A DNA stretch of 32,901 nt from Chryseobacterium sp. (GCF_022712095.1 NZ_JALAHD010000234.1:1-32901), one strand, 5' to 3'; shown: positions 1 to 8,931, counted from the stretch's first letter. The notes: generated from the letters alone by a model not told the origin. Numbers and translations: made by a program.

Positions 1-2
1 AT

Positions 3-269
3 ATTACTAGTAACAGCCCTCCACTTATCGGGGAGAAAATAAAAATTACAGATAATGCAGATAATGAAAGAGCTAATTCTTTACAGGTTGATTGGATAAT
101 GCTTATTTTAGGTTGTGTTTTTACTGGAATAAGTATCTTTATTGCTGTTTTAATTTCAACATATATCACTCATTATACAATGAAGAAAAGAGTGCTGCTC
201 TCTTTAGGACTAGGGCTGATTATTAGTTTAATTAATGGAATGTGTATAGTGGTTTTAGTAAAAATATAA
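3..269 (+). CDS. C-terminal part of an unknown membrane protein (truncated by window start)
   Basis: The reading frame is open from the first bases of the window to a TAA at 267-269, giving at least 88 residues. No start is visible, so the gene begins outside the window. After a polar stretch of about 30 residues come two hydrophobic segments, one beginning WIMLILGCVF and one beginning VLLSLGLGLI. They are separated by a short basic loop containing MKKR, so this is the end of a small integral membrane protein with two predicted transmembrane helices. I do not recognise a family. A lipoprotein gene follows 37 bp downstream on the same strand and could be co-transcribed. Confidence 0.6.
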   Translation: MTSNSPPLIGEKIKITDNADNERANSLQVDWIMLILGCVFTGISIFIAVLISTYITHYTMKKRVLLSLGLGLIISLINGMCIVVLVKI

Positions 270-306
270 GATAAAAGAGTTAGTTATAATAGTCAAAATA
301 ATAATT

Positions 307-1104
307 ATGAAAAAAATAAACCTCTTACTATTAGCTTTTGCAGTATTAATCAACATTGCCTGTGGTAATCGGCCTTTTGATCTATCCTCCGTTATTTTAG
401 GAGATGATGCTAAAAAATATGATTTTGAAAACAAAAATATATTTTTAAAAGATGTCTCCGTAGTATCCGGCACAGAGGTTACCCAGTATTATGCAGATGA
501 AAATAAAAATATGATGTACGGAAATATTCCGTTGGATCATACCGTGGGAACAAGAATTACGGTCTATAAAGGAAAAGTTGTAGCATTTGATACCAATGCT
601 GAAGAAAAGTATTCATTAGAATTTATGGATAAAATCCTAAAGAAAAATGGGAAACCTATAACTTTTATAACGGATGAAGCAAACGTAAACCCCAAAATAG
701 CTCAACAGGTTTTTGAAAAACTTAAGAAAATTACACCCAATGATGTCTCATGGAACCCGGAGGATAAAAATACTTTTATTTATCCCTATTCTTTTTTGTG
801 GGATGATGGAAAAAACTACTCTATATTAAGTATTTCTATTGAGAATGACGGAAATATTCGAAACAGGTATTTATCAGTTACAAAAGAAGCCTATAGAAAC
901 AATATCGTTTATACTTTAAAGTATCCGGCTCCTAAAGAATCGCCCTGGTATAATTATATGATGTTAAAAATACTTAAAATAAAGGCTTCTCTTATGAAAA
1001 AGAGAAGCCTTTTTATTATATATGTTAATGAACTTACTTCACTACAAACTTCAAAGAAGAATGATCCAGTTTTAAAATATAAACACCCTGTAAAAGCGGG
1101 TTAA
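307..1104 (+). CDS. Lipoprotein of unknown function; ORF extends through a terminator
   Basis: The N-terminus MKKINLLLLAFAVLINIACG is a lipoprotein signal with the lipobox cysteine at residue 19, so the mature protein is probably anchored in the periplasmic leaflet or outer membrane. The rest is a soluble acidic/aromatic domain of about 200 residues that I do not recognise. The open frame is 265 codons, but the last 40 or so are doubtful. They read through a strong hairpin terminator at 981-1015 and then antisense through the last 71 bp of the nuclease gene, giving a low-complexity basic tail (LKIKASLMKKRSL...). The ancestral protein probably ended near codon 217-225, and the stop has been lost by mutation or a frameshift near 955-980. 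The N-terminal call is firm and the true 3' end is uncertain. Confidence 0.7.
   Translation: MKKINLLLLAFAVLINIACGNRPFDLSSVILGDDAKKYDFENKNIFLKDVSVVSGTEVTQYYADENKNMMYGNIPLDHTVGTRITVYKGKVVAFDTNAEEKYSLEFMDKILKKNGKPITFITDEANVNPKIAQQVFEKLKKITPNDVSWNPEDKNTFIYPYSFLWDDGKNYSILSISIENDGNIRNRYLSVTKEAYRNNIVYTLKYPAPKESPWYNYMMLKILKIKASLMKKRSLFIIYVNELTSLQTSKKNDPVLKYKHPVKAG
981..1015. terminator. Bidirectional rho-independent terminator
   Basis: AAAGGCTTCTCTT (981-993) pairs perfectly with AAGAGAAGCCTTT (1000-1012) around a 6-nt loop. The plus strand is followed by a T run and the minus strand by TTTATTTT, so it can end both the lipoprotein gene and the convergent nuclease gene. It lies inside the annotated 3' end of the lipoprotein ORF. 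Confidence 0.85.
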
Positions 1105-2839
1105 TCTTGATTGAATTTCCTCTGTTGAAAGGTTGGTCAATAGTTTGCAAAACTTTTCCCTGCAGATTATAGATTTCGGCTTTCTTAATTCCTTCTGTGT
1201 TTCCTTTTACAAATATTTCTTGATTGGAAACAGGGTTTGGATAAATCTGTAAATCTGTAGTTTCAGGTTGTAATTCACTTGCAATGATGCTGTTGCTTTG
1301 TTTGGCAGCACTTGAATTACAGGTCCAGCTTAGATCATCGATAGCTACCCTGTTACTTGTTGAGGTATTAACTAGCTTTACGGTCACATTTCCTGAAATA
1401 TTAATATTATTGATCGTTGTTGTTGTGGCTGTCGTACTATATGGGATGCTGCCTACTGTAACACCGTTTACCTGCAGATTAAAAGTTCCGTTACTTCCTG
1501 AGAACTTGAGTTGAGTTGTTACGGTTAGAGAGCTAATCCCATTAGCTGAAGAGCTTGATGTTAAAGATCCGTTTCTAACGGTAATAGCTTTATTACTTAT
1601 AGTCTGGTCGGTTCTTGCATCAGTAGCGGTCCATGTAATCCCATTATTGGTCCATGTTCTGGTAGTATAGGAAGAAGTAGTTCCGGTACTTGGAATGTTC
1701 TCAAAATCTTCACTTACACAGCCTGTGGATGGAGTAGTGCTTCCTCCGGATTGAGTGGTTCCTGAAATAGTAGAACTGTTGGAAGAGCTGTTACCGGCGG
1801 CATCTTTAGCAACTACATAGAAACTGTAAGTTGTAGAAGAGCTAAGCCCGGTAATGGATGCGGAAGTTGAGCTTACCGTAGATTTAAGACTTCCGTTCAT
1901 ATAAACAAGGTAAGAAGTAACACCCACATTATCTGTTGCAGCATTCCAGCTTAAATTAATACTGTTTGAAGACGTTCCTGTAACATTTAATCCGGTCACA
2001 GTAGTTGGAGCCTGAGTGTCGTTAGAAGGCTGCTGAGAACCCCAGATAAGATCGACATAGTTAGGATTATCAATAAAAGGGTTTCTGTTTCCCTGATGAG
2101 TATAAGATGCATTATTTCTGTTAATTTCTGCTTGAGATACAGGATCCTGATTGTGCCATGCCAGTAAAGTATTCAGTTCCCAGGTCTGAAGTCCCGGATA
2201 GGCGGAGCCCCCTAACATATTTCCGGATGAAAAACCTGATAATTTACTTTCATAACGGGTAACAAAATAAAAAATCATACGGGCTACATCTCCTTTAAAC
2301 TCATCGATTGGCTCAAAAACAGTACCTGAATAACCTGAAGAAGTTGAATTACCTAATTTTGAACCGTTTTGAGAAGTAAAAGTAGCACTCCCAACCTTTC
2401 CGAAGGGATAATTACTTCTCATTCCGTTTACTTTTCCATCGGTAGCTCTTATAAAATGAACATCCGAAACCATTGGGGAAGCTTCACTAAATAAGCTTTG
2501 AGGAACAATATGTTCGCGGTTATAGCAGTTGCCTTCTACAGAATAGGTCCCGCACTGGTTAGTTCCCGGTGTATACTTATATGGATCGGTTCCTGTTGGA
2601 TTTTCTGAATAGATATCAAGAATAGAACCGTCATTTTCATAGTTCTTATCTATATCTGTGGTTTTGTAAGCTGTCCAGAGCCCGCTGTAACCTTTGTCCT
2701 GATGTCCATTGGTAATAATAGAACTTAATGCGGTTTTCAGGGGTGCTCCCGTAAGTCCGTTTGCGGCAGAGTAATAGCCGGTAGGAGCCTGAGCATGGGC
2801 AAGACTGGCCATCGTCAGGAAAAAGATGATTTTTTTCAT
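1034..2839 (-). CDS. Secreted endonuclease I family nuclease with FN3 domain and T9SS sorting domain
   Basis: This 601-residue protein has a Sec signal peptide (MKKIIFFLTMASLAHAQA). An endonuclease I (EndA/Bsn-type) domain covers about residues 20-268. It has the NREHIVPQSLF motif with candidate catalytic His110, then FKGDVARMIFY (181-191) and NRNPFIDNPNYVDLIW (251-266). A fibronectin type III module follows at about 277-363, then a Ser/Thr-rich beta domain at about 374-508 that ends in a DDLSWTC motif typical of carbohydrate-binding-like modules. Residues 530-601 form a type A T9SS C-terminal sorting domain (LQIYPNP...GVYILKL...KFVVK). The family cleaves DNA/RNA nonspecifically, so a role in extracellular nucleic acid scavenging is inferred. 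No clear promoter is visible in the AT-rich 94 bp upstream. The 3' end lies under the convergent lipoprotein ORF. Confidence 0.92.
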   Translation of the reverse strand: MKKIIFFLTMASLAHAQAPTGYYSAANGLTGAPLKTALSSIITNGHQDKGYSGLWTAYKTTDIDKNYENDGSILDIYSENPTGTDPYKYTPGTNQCGTYSVEGNCYNREHIVPQSLFSEASPMVSDVHFIRATDGKVNGMRSNYPFGKVGSATFTSQNGSKLGNSTSSGYSGTVFEPIDEFKGDVARMIFYFVTRYESKLSGFSSGNMLGGSAYPGLQTWELNTLLAWHNQDPVSQAEINRNNASYTHQGNRNPFIDNPNYVDLIWGSQQPSNDTQAPTTVTGLNVTGTSSNSINLSWNAATDNVGVTSYLVYMNGSLKSTVSSTSASITGLSSSTTYSFYVVAKDAAGNSSSNSSTISGTTQSGGSTTPSTGCVSEDFENIPSTGTTSSYTTRTWTNNGITWTATDARTDQTISNKAITVRNGSLTSSSSANGISSLTVTTQLKFSGSNGTFNLQVNGVTVGSIPYSTTATTTTINNINISGNVTVKLVNTSTSNRVAIDDLSWTCNSSAAKQSNSIIASELQPETTDLQIYPNPVSNQEIFVKGNTEGIKKAEIYNLQGKVLQTIDQPFNRGNSIKINPLLQGVYILKLDHSSLKFVVK

Positions 2840-2928
2840 ATTAGTTAGAATTTTCAGTTGGTAAGATTACTATATTTTTTGGAATAGAAAATTACATAAA
2901 TATTAATTTTAATCTATAATTTTTTTAT

Positions 2929-2961
2929 AAAAAAATCCGGTTCAGATATCTGAAACGGATT
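2929..2961 (-). terminator. Terminator of the DUF5522-DUF4136 pair
   Basis: A near-perfect palindrome (AATCCG-G-TTCAGAT / ATCTGAA-A-CGGATT, 2934-2961) with a single mismatch is followed on the minus strand by seven T residues (complement of 2929-2935). It lies 22 bp after the stop of the DUF4136 gene and separates it from the nuclease gene. Confidence 0.8.
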
Positions 2962-2982
2962 CTATATAAAGTTAATTGATTA

Positions 2983-3695
<713 letters not shown>

Positions 3696-3716
3696 TTAAA
3701 TCTTAAACAAAAATTT

Positions 3717-3724
3717 TATATTTG
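3717..3724 (+). promoter_or_regulatory. Candidate -7 promoter element TATATTTG
   Basis: This is an exact match to the Bacteroidota -7 consensus TAnnTTTG, ending only 5 bp before the ATG at 3730. Transcription would start at or very close to that ATG, so the message may be leaderless or use a start slightly downstream. No clear -33 TTG was found at the usual distance. Confidence 0.45.
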
Positions 3725-3729
3725 TTATT

Positions 3730-4068
3730 ATGATAATTGTGTGCCAAATATTTCTCAAAAATACAAAAATTAACGGCATTACGCTCTTTCCTTTTATTTT
3801 CTTAAGAAATTCTGAAGATAGAAGAAATAAAGTACTGATTAATCATGAGAAAATTCATCTCCGCCAGCAAATGGAATTATTGGTGGTATTCTTCTATATT
3901 GCCTATATTGCAGAATATTATTATTGGTTATTCAGATTAAAGGATCCTTACCAAGCCTATAAATCTATTTCATTTGAAAGAGAAGCCTATGAAAAGGAAA
4001 ATGATCTGAAATATCTTAAAAAAAGAAAAATATGGAGTTTTTGGAAATATTATTCCAAAATAAAATGA
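3730..4068 (+). CDS. Very small HEXXH protein, candidate minimal zincin
   Basis: The protein has 112 residues. NHEKIHLRQQMEL (about residues 37-49) contains a true HEXXH (HEKIH). It is followed by an aromatic hydrophobic helix (VVFFYIAYIAEYYYWLF, about 51-67) and a conserved-looking ISFEREAYEKE segment (about 78-88) that could supply a third glutamate ligand, as in gluzincins. The N-terminal segment NGITLFPFIFLRN precedes the motif. Similar short proteins occur in Flavobacteriia, usually annotated as hypothetical. Peptidase activity is an inference from the motif alone, and at this size the protein could be a remnant or non-catalytic membrane-associated protein. The exact start is uncertain because ATG 3730 lies almost on the promoter. 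GTG 3739 is an alternative. The PLP enzyme gene starts 10 bp after its stop. Confidence 0.6.
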   Translation: MIIVCQIFLKNTKINGITLFPFIFLRNSEDRRNKVLINHEKIHLRQQMELLVVFFYIAYIAEYYYWLFRLKDPYQAYKSISFEREAYEKENDLKYLKKRKIWSFWKYYSKIK

Positions 4069-4078
4069 TACTGAAACA

Positions 4079-4987
4079 ATGTTTTTGACAATTCCTTCCC
4101 AGCCTGTTCCTATCCAGGAAATCCCTCTGGATAAAAATATAAAGTTATTCATCAAAAGAGAAGACCTGATTCATCCTCTTATTTCCGGCAATAAATATTG
4201 GAAGCTCTTTTATAATATTAATAAATATCTTGAGCAAAACCCCAAAAATCCCTTTCTTATCACTTTTGGAGGTGCTTTTTCCAATCATATTGCTGCGGTT
4301 GCTGCATTAGGAAAGTTAGCCGGAATTTCTACATTAGGAATCATAAGAGGTGAGGAGCTGATCAGTAAGTGGAAGGATAATCCTACCTTATTATTTGCTT
4401 CAAGGAATAAGATGAACCTTAAATTTATAACCAGAGAAGAATACAGAAATAAAGAAAAACTAACAGAATTTTTGCAGCATGAATTTCCGGAAGCGTTGGT
4501 TATTCCGGAAGGAGGAACCAATCAGGATGCAGTAGAAGGAGTGAAAATGATGTTAAATGATGATACAAAAGATTTTGATTATCTTTGCACCGCCGTTGGA
4601 ACAGGAGGGACGATTGCCGGAATTTCTAAACATTGTGAAGAGTATCAGAAAGTTATAGGAATTAAGGCTGTTGAAGATTCTTCGCTTGAAGATAAGATCT
4701 TTGGATTAACTTTAAAGAGAAATTTTAATCTAATAGATTCGGGATTGGGAGGATACGGGAAAATAAAAGATGAGAATGTTCTTTTTATTAATAACTTTAA
4801 AGAGAAATATGATATCCCTTTAGATCCTGTTTATACAGGGAAAATGATGCAGAAAGTTTTTGAATTGATAGACGAAGGTTATTTTCCTGAGAAAAGTAGA
4901 ATTTTGTGCTTTCATACTGGAGGATTACAGGGTATAGAAGGGGCTAATATGCTTTTAATACAACAAAAGAGAGAAATAATTATATAA
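4079..4987 (+). CDS. PLP-dependent ACC deaminase/D-cysteine desulfhydrase family protein
   Basis: The protein has 302 residues with the tryptophan-synthase-beta fold type II signature. ISGNKYWKL carries the PLP Schiff-base lysine (Lys39). TFGGAFSNH (62-70) is the substrate-side loop. PEGGTNQDAVEG follows at about 143-154, and VGTGGTIAG (173-181) is the glycine-rich phosphate-binding loop. The family includes 1-aminocyclopropane-1-carboxylate deaminase and D-cysteine desulfhydrase. Both release ammonia and a 2-oxoacid, and I cannot tell which substrate is used here. In bacteria without a plant association, D-cysteine or another D-amino acid is the likelier substrate. The gene is cytoplasmic and in a probable operon with the HEXXH gene upstream (10 bp) and the glucosaminidase downstream (15 bp). 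Confidence 0.88.
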   Translation: MFLTIPSQPVPIQEIPLDKNIKLFIKREDLIHPLISGNKYWKLFYNINKYLEQNPKNPFLITFGGAFSNHIAAVAALGKLAGISTLGIIRGEELISKWKDNPTLLFASRNKMNLKFITREEYRNKEKLTEFLQHEFPEALVIPEGGTNQDAVEGVKMMLNDDTKDFDYLCTAVGTGGTIAGISKHCEEYQKVIGIKAVEDSSLEDKIFGLTLKRNFNLIDSGLGGYGKIKDENVLFINNFKEKYDIPLDPVYTGKMMQKVFELIDEGYFPEKSRILCFHTGGLQGIEGANMLLIQQKREIII

Positions 4988-5002
4988 GTAAAATTGAAAA
5001 AC

Positions 5003-6055
5003 ATGAAAAGACTTTTTTTGCTTACAAGCCTTTTAGTTTTATCAAAATTTTCAGCTCAGACTTGGGCTACTGATGATCAATATATTCAGAGATTTGCACA
5101 ATATGCAGTGGAAGAGATGGAAAAATATAAAATTCCGGCTTCCATTACATTAGCTCAGGGGCTTCTGGAAACAGGAGGAGGGCAAAGCAGACTTGCTCAG
5201 CAGGGAAACAACCACTTCGGAATTAAATGTAAAGAAGACTGGACCGGAAAAACTATGAAACATACCGATGATGCTCCTAATGAGTGTTTTCGTGTATATG
5301 ATGACCCGAGACAATCCTATGAAGATCATTCCATATTCCTGGCTACCAGAAAGTATTACACCAATCTTTTCAATCTGGATATGAAAGATTACAAAGCCTG
5401 GGCTCATGGTCTTAAAAAAGCGGGTTATGCTACCAATCCACGCTATGCATCTATTCTTATCGGAAAAATTGAAAGGTATAGACTATACGAATTTGATAAT
5501 ACCAATACCCAAGAGGTTTTATATGCTGTTCTTAAAATGTATCCTGATCTTAAGGATGACAGAAGCTTTATGGCTAAACTGGAACCTTCAAAATCAGCTA
5601 AAAAAGAACCAGTAACCGTTACTGTTCCTTATAAGCAGACTTCGTATGCCCAACAACAGAAAAGGGTAGAGAAGATTAAAACTAAAGCCGAATCTTTAAA
5701 TTCCATGCTGGTGAAGAATCATCCTAATGAAGGATTAAAATATGTTGTGATCCCTGAAGATACCAATGTAAGATTTATTGCCAATAAGTTTGGAGTAAGC
5801 GAAAGTAAGCTGATGAAGTGGAATGAGTTAGGAAATACATCTTTAAAGAAAAATGATATTGTTTTCCTTGAATCTAAAAACTCTACAGGAAATACAGCTA
5901 CGTATAAAGCGGAAGCAGGAGAAGATATGCATGATATTGCTCAGAAGTTCGGTATAAAATTGAATAAGTTATATGCCAAAAATAGAATGGATGAAGGCCA
6001 AAAGCCATCTGCAGGGCAGCTCATCTATCTTATCGATAAAAAACCCAGAAATTAA
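5003..6055 (+). CDS. Secreted glucosaminidase-domain protein with two LysM repeats
   Basis: I take the ATG at 5003 as start, giving MKRLFLLTSLLVLSKFSAQ, a normal Sec signal peptide. An in-frame TTG at 4994 would add only three residues. A GH73-type mannosyl-glycoprotein endo-beta-N-acetylglucosaminidase (FlgJ-like) domain covers about residues 22-155. It has ITLAQGLLETGGGQSRLAQQ with the probable catalytic Glu56, and GNNHFGIKC. Two LysM modules follow, at about 240-290 (YVVIPEDTNVRFIANKFGVS) and 297-345 (YKAEAGEDMHDIAQKFGI), for peptidoglycan binding. The enzyme would cut glycan strands in the periplasm during cell-wall turnover or cell separation. A hairpin terminator follows 18 bp after the stop, ending this three-gene group. 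Confidence 0.92.
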   Translation: MKRLFLLTSLLVLSKFSAQTWATDDQYIQRFAQYAVEEMEKYKIPASITLAQGLLETGGGQSRLAQQGNNHFGIKCKEDWTGKTMKHTDDAPNECFRVYDDPRQSYEDHSIFLATRKYYTNLFNLDMKDYKAWAHGLKKAGYATNPRYASILIGKIERYRLYEFDNTNTQEVLYAVLKMYPDLKDDRSFMAKLEPSKSAKKEPVTVTVPYKQTSYAQQQKRVEKIKTKAESLNSMLVKNHPNEGLKYVVIPEDTNVRFIANKFGVSESKLMKWNELGNTSLKKNDIVFLESKNSTGNTATYKAEAGEDMHDIAQKFGIKLNKLYAKNRMDEGQKPSAGQLIYLIDKKPRN

Positions 6056-6072
6056 AATATAAATAATAATAG

Positions 6073-6094
6073 TGCGCCGTAAGGCGCATTTGTT
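6073..6094 (+). terminator. Short GC-rich terminator hairpin
   Basis: TGCGCC (6073-6078) pairs with GGCGCA (6083-6088) around a GTAA loop and is followed by TTTGTTT. It lies between the glucosaminidase gene and hemL, only 15 bp before the hemL ATG. Confidence 0.7.
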
Positions 6095-6103
6095 TGATGT
6101 GAT

Positions 6104-7387
6104 ATGAGATACCAAAGAAGTTCAGCTTTATTTGATGAAGCTTATCAATACATTCCGGGAGGGGTGAACTCTCCGGTTAGGGCATTTAAATCAGTAGGAG
6201 GAGTCCCTATTTTTATGAAATCTGCAAAAGGTGCTTACCTTACAGATGAAGATAACAATACCTATCTCGATTATATTAATTCGTGGGGACCTGCTATTTT
6301 AGGACATACTCATCCGGAAGTTCTTGAAGAACTGAAAGGTCAGGCGGAAAAAGGATTTTCTTTCGGAGCTCCGACAGAACTGGAAACTGAAATTGCAAAA
6401 TTCATTATCAATAATGTTCCGAATATAGATCAGATTAGAATGGTTTCTTCAGGGACAGAAGCTTGTATGAGTGCTATAAGACTGGCCAGGGGATTTACGG
6501 GAAGAGATAAAATTGTAAAATTTGAAGGTTGTTATCACGGGCATTCCGATTCTTTCCTTATTAAAGCAGGAAGCGGTGCTGCAACATTCGGAAACCCAAA
6601 TTCTCCAGGAGTTACACAGGGAACAGCAAAAGATACATTATTGGCCCGTTACAATGATATAGAACAGGTAGAAGATCTTTTCCGTCATAACCAGGGAGAG
6701 ATTGCTGCGGTTATTATTGAGCCTGTAGCCGGAAATATGGGATGTGTACTTCCTGAAAATAATTTTTTGCAAAACCTAAGAAAGATATGTGATGAAAACG
6801 GAGCTTTACTTATTTTTGATGAAGTAATGACAGGTTTCAGATTAGCTTTTGGAGGTGCTCAGGAAACTTTTGGAATTAAAGCGGATTTGGTGACCTATGG
6901 AAAAGTAATTGGTGGAGGTCTTCCTGTAGGTGCTTTTGCCGGACGTAATGAAATCATGGATCACCTGGCTCCAAAAGGAGGAGTGTATCAGGCGGGAACG
7001 CTAAGTGGAAATCCTTTAGCGATGAGAGCCGGTTTAAAAACACTTCAGATTATTAAAAATGATGCAGATTTCTTCAATAGAATCAATAAAACAGCAGAAA
7101 CTCTAGATTTTGAAATAGGAAAAATTTTAAATGAAAAAGGAATTGCCCATAAAATCAACAGAAAAGGATCTATGATGTCTATTTTCTTCCACACAAACAG
7201 GGTTTCCAATTTTGATGAAGCTCAGGAAGCCAATCATGCTTTATTCAATAATTTTTTCCATCAGATGCTGACCAATGGAATTTATCTTCCGCCAAGTGGT
7301 TATGAAACTTATTTTATCAGTGATGCTATCAAAGATAAAGAAATTGATATGACGCTGGAAGCTGTGAGGAAATTTGAATATTCTTAA
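6104..7387 (+). CDS. hemL: Glutamate-1-semialdehyde 2,1-aminomutase
   Basis: At 427 residues this has the normal length for HemL, a class III PLP aminotransferase that converts glutamate-1-semialdehyde to 5-aminolevulinate in the C5 route to tetrapyrroles. Visible hallmarks are [18 protein letters not shown] at the N-terminus, [17 protein letters not shown] (114-130), the GCYHGHSDS loop (142-150), [11 protein letters not shown] (236-246) with the cofactor-binding Asp239, and [15 protein letters not shown] with the Schiff-base Lys267. It is cytoplasmic. It starts 15 bp after the upstream terminator and ends before a strong terminator at 7404, so it is probably monocistronic. No other heme genes are nearby. 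Confidence 0.97.
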   Translation: MRYQRSSALFDEAYQYIPGGVNSPVRAFKSVGGVPIFMKSAKGAYLTDEDNNTYLDYINSWGPAILGHTHPEVLEELKGQAEKGFSFGAPTELETEIAKFIINNVPNIDQIRMVSSGTEACMSAIRLARGFTGRDKIVKFEGCYHGHSDSFLIKAGSGAATFGNPNSPGVTQGTAKDTLLARYNDIEQVEDLFRHNQGEIAAVIIEPVAGNMGCVLPENNFLQNLRKICDENGALLIFDEVMTGFRLAFGGAQETFGIKADLVTYGKVIGGGLPVGAFAGRNEIMDHLAPKGGVYQAGTLSGNPLAMRAGLKTLQIIKNDADFFNRINKTAETLDFEIGKILNEKGIAHKINRKGSMMSIFFHTNRVSNFDEAQEANHALFNNFFHQMLTNGIYLPPSGYETYFISDAIKDKEIDMTLEAVRKFEYS

Positions 7388-7403
7388 CATATTTACAGCA
7401 TAA

Positions 7404-7444
7404 AAAAAGACAGGATAGAGCGGAAAGTTTTATCCTGTCTTTTT
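7404..7444 (+). terminator. Terminator after hemL
   Basis: AAAAAGACAGGATA pairs with TATCCTGTCTTTTT (core GACAGGATA 7409-7417 with 7431-7439) across a 13-nt loop, with a T run at 7440-7444. Confidence 0.85.
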
Positions 7445-7461
7445 ATATTAGGCTAGTCCGA

Positions 7462-7493
7462 TAAATCATACAGATATTGTTATAAACCATACA
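7462..7493 (+). promoter_or_regulatory. Direct-repeat operator of the first amidohydrolase gene (candidate AraC site)
   Basis: TAAATCATACA (7462-7472) and TAAACCATACA (7483-7493) match at 10 of 11 positions and start exactly 21 bp apart, two helical turns. The proximal copy begins 33 bp before the -7 element at 7516. The promoter of the second amidohydrolase has the same geometry with related sequences at 9781 and 9802. An AraC-family protein dimer binding direct repeats on one face of the DNA just upstream of RNA polymerase is the natural reading. The regulator is presumably the one encoded at 8932-9783. Confidence 0.65.
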
Positions 7494-7515
7494 ATATATC
7501 AGTAAGACTTATTTC

Positions 7516-7523
7516 TAATTTTG
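7516..7523 (+). promoter_or_regulatory. -7 promoter element TAATTTTG of the first amidohydrolase gene
   Basis: This is an exact match to TAnnTTTG, 16 bp before the ATG at 7540. No good -33 TTG lies at the usual spacing, which is consistent with a promoter dependent on the activator sites at 7462-7493. Confidence 0.65.
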
Positions 7524-7539
7524 TAGAAAGAGCTTTACA

Positions 7540-8871
7540 ATGAATACTTCCACTTCAATATCACGCAAAGATTTTCTTAAAAATTCGGCATTGGCTATGG
7601 CTGGGATCACATTTGTTCCCGGAATGATGGCTGCCGGGTCTAGTGGGACGTTAAATAATTCTTCAATGAATAAAAAACAGATTTTTAAAAATGTCCTCTT
7701 AGAAACCGGTTTCGAATATGAGGATGGTGAAGTAATTAGAACTCATACAGAATTGTTTTGTGTAGAAGTTGAAAATGGAAAAATCACGCGAATTTCACCT
7801 AATAATTCAAACATACAGGCTATTGATGCCAAAGGTTTGCTGATGCTTCCTGCTTTTAAAGATATGCACATTCATCTGGATAAAACATTCTATGGTGATC
7901 AATGGCAGGCAATCAGAAGAAGGTCAGGAGGGGTAAAGGGAATGATTGCTCTGGAGCAGAAAATACTGCCGGAAATGTTAAAGAATTCAACATTCAAAGC
8001 TGAGAAAATGATTGAATTACTGCAGGCTAAGGGTACAAGTTTTGCACGCAGCCACGTAAATATAGAACCTACCTCAAAACTGGACTCTTTAAAAAATCTC
8101 CAGAAAGCTTTGGAAAATAAAAAAGAGAGTTTTGGTACGGAGCTGGTTGCTTTTCCTCAACATGGTGTTTTTTATACAGATTCTGTTCCGTATTTGAAAG
8201 AAGCAGCTCAGATGGATATAGATTTTATAGGTGGAGTAGATCCTTATACTATTGACGGAGCGATTGAAAAAACAATTGACTTTACGTTACAGCTGGCTCT
8301 GGATCATCAAAAAGGAATTGATATTCATTTACATGAAACAGGAGAATCGGGACTTAAGACCGTAGAATATTTAATTGAAAAAGTAAATGAAAATCCCTTA
8401 TTGAAAGGTAAAACATACCTGAGTCATTGTTTTGTTCTGGGAAAATTGGATAAAACCAAACAGGAAGAAATAGCAGAGAAACTAGGAAATGCGGATATAG
8501 GTATTGTTTCTACAATTCCTTTTGGAAATTTAATAATGCCTATTCCTGTTTTATATAAATATAATGTCAATGTAATGACGGGAAATGACAGCATTATAGA
8601 CCATTGGAATACTTTTGGAACAGGAAGTGTACTTCAAAAAGCTAATCTAATGGCACAATTATACGGATATTCGACTGAGCTCATGCTTTCCCGAAGTTTA
8701 AAGCTTGCTACAGCAAACGTTCTTCCTTTAGATGACCAAGGGAATAAACAATGGCCCAAATCAGGAGATGATGCTAATTTTGTACTGGTTAATGCCAGTT
8801 GTTCAGCAGAAGCTGTTTCCAGGATTTCATCCGTAGAATCCTTAATTCATCAGGGAAATATTATATTTTAA
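7540..8871 (+). CDS. Tat-leader CodA-like amidohydrolase (paralogue 1)
   Basis: This 443-residue metal-dependent hydrolase belongs to the cytosine-deaminase-like branch of the amidohydrolase superfamily. The metal and catalytic positions match E. coli CodA: HIH (His110, His112) in KDMHIHLDKT, HLHE (His263, Glu266), His296 in LSHCF and Asp350 in TGNDSIIDHW. The N-terminus reads SISRKDFLKNSALAMAGITFVPG, a Tat-type leader with Arg-Lys in place of Arg-Arg, so export to the periplasm is likely but not certain. The substrate is unknown. CodA relatives act on cytosine, isocytosine, creatinine-like rings and N-alkyl ammelides, so a cyclic amidine or amide is plausible. It is followed 60 bp later by the AraC-type regulator and then by a paralogue sharing long stretches such as QLALDHQKGIDIHLHE. 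Confidence 0.88.
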   Translation: MNTSTSISRKDFLKNSALAMAGITFVPGMMAAGSSGTLNNSSMNKKQIFKNVLLETGFEYEDGEVIRTHTELFCVEVENGKITRISPNNSNIQAIDAKGLLMLPAFKDMHIHLDKTFYGDQWQAIRRRSGGVKGMIALEQKILPEMLKNSTFKAEKMIELLQAKGTSFARSHVNIEPTSKLDSLKNLQKALENKKESFGTELVAFPQHGVFYTDSVPYLKEAAQMDIDFIGGVDPYTIDGAIEKTIDFTLQLALDHQKGIDIHLHETGESGLKTVEYLIEKVNENPLLKGKTYLSHCFVLGKLDKTKQEEIAEKLGNADIGIVSTIPFGNLIMPIPVLYKYNVNVMTGNDSIIDHWNTFGTGSVLQKANLMAQLYGYSTELMLSRSLKLATANVLPLDDQGNKQWPKSGDDANFVLVNASCSAEAVSRISSVESLIHQGNIIF

Positions 8872-8879
8872 ATAGATCT

Positions 8880-8911
8880 TTTCCTTTATTCTCAAGGAAA
8901 TTATTTATTTT
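8880..8911 (+). terminator. Weak hairpin with T-rich tail between amidohydrolase 1 and the regulator
   Basis: TTTCCTT (8880-8886) pairs with AAGGAAA (8894-8900) over a 7-nt loop, and TTATTTATTTT follows. The stem is AT-rich and short, so it may only attenuate transcription into the regulator gene. Confidence 0.4.
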
Positions 8912-8931
8912 AGGATGGTAATAATGAGAAT

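Noticed and set aside
4994..5002. TTG start for the glucosaminidase gene
   Set aside because: ATG 5003 gives a normal signal peptide with a standard start codon. The extension adds only three residues.
7481..7523. -33 TTG elements for the amidohydrolase promoters
   Set aside because: No TTG lies 17-21 bp before either -7 element. The sites occupying that region are the direct repeats instead.
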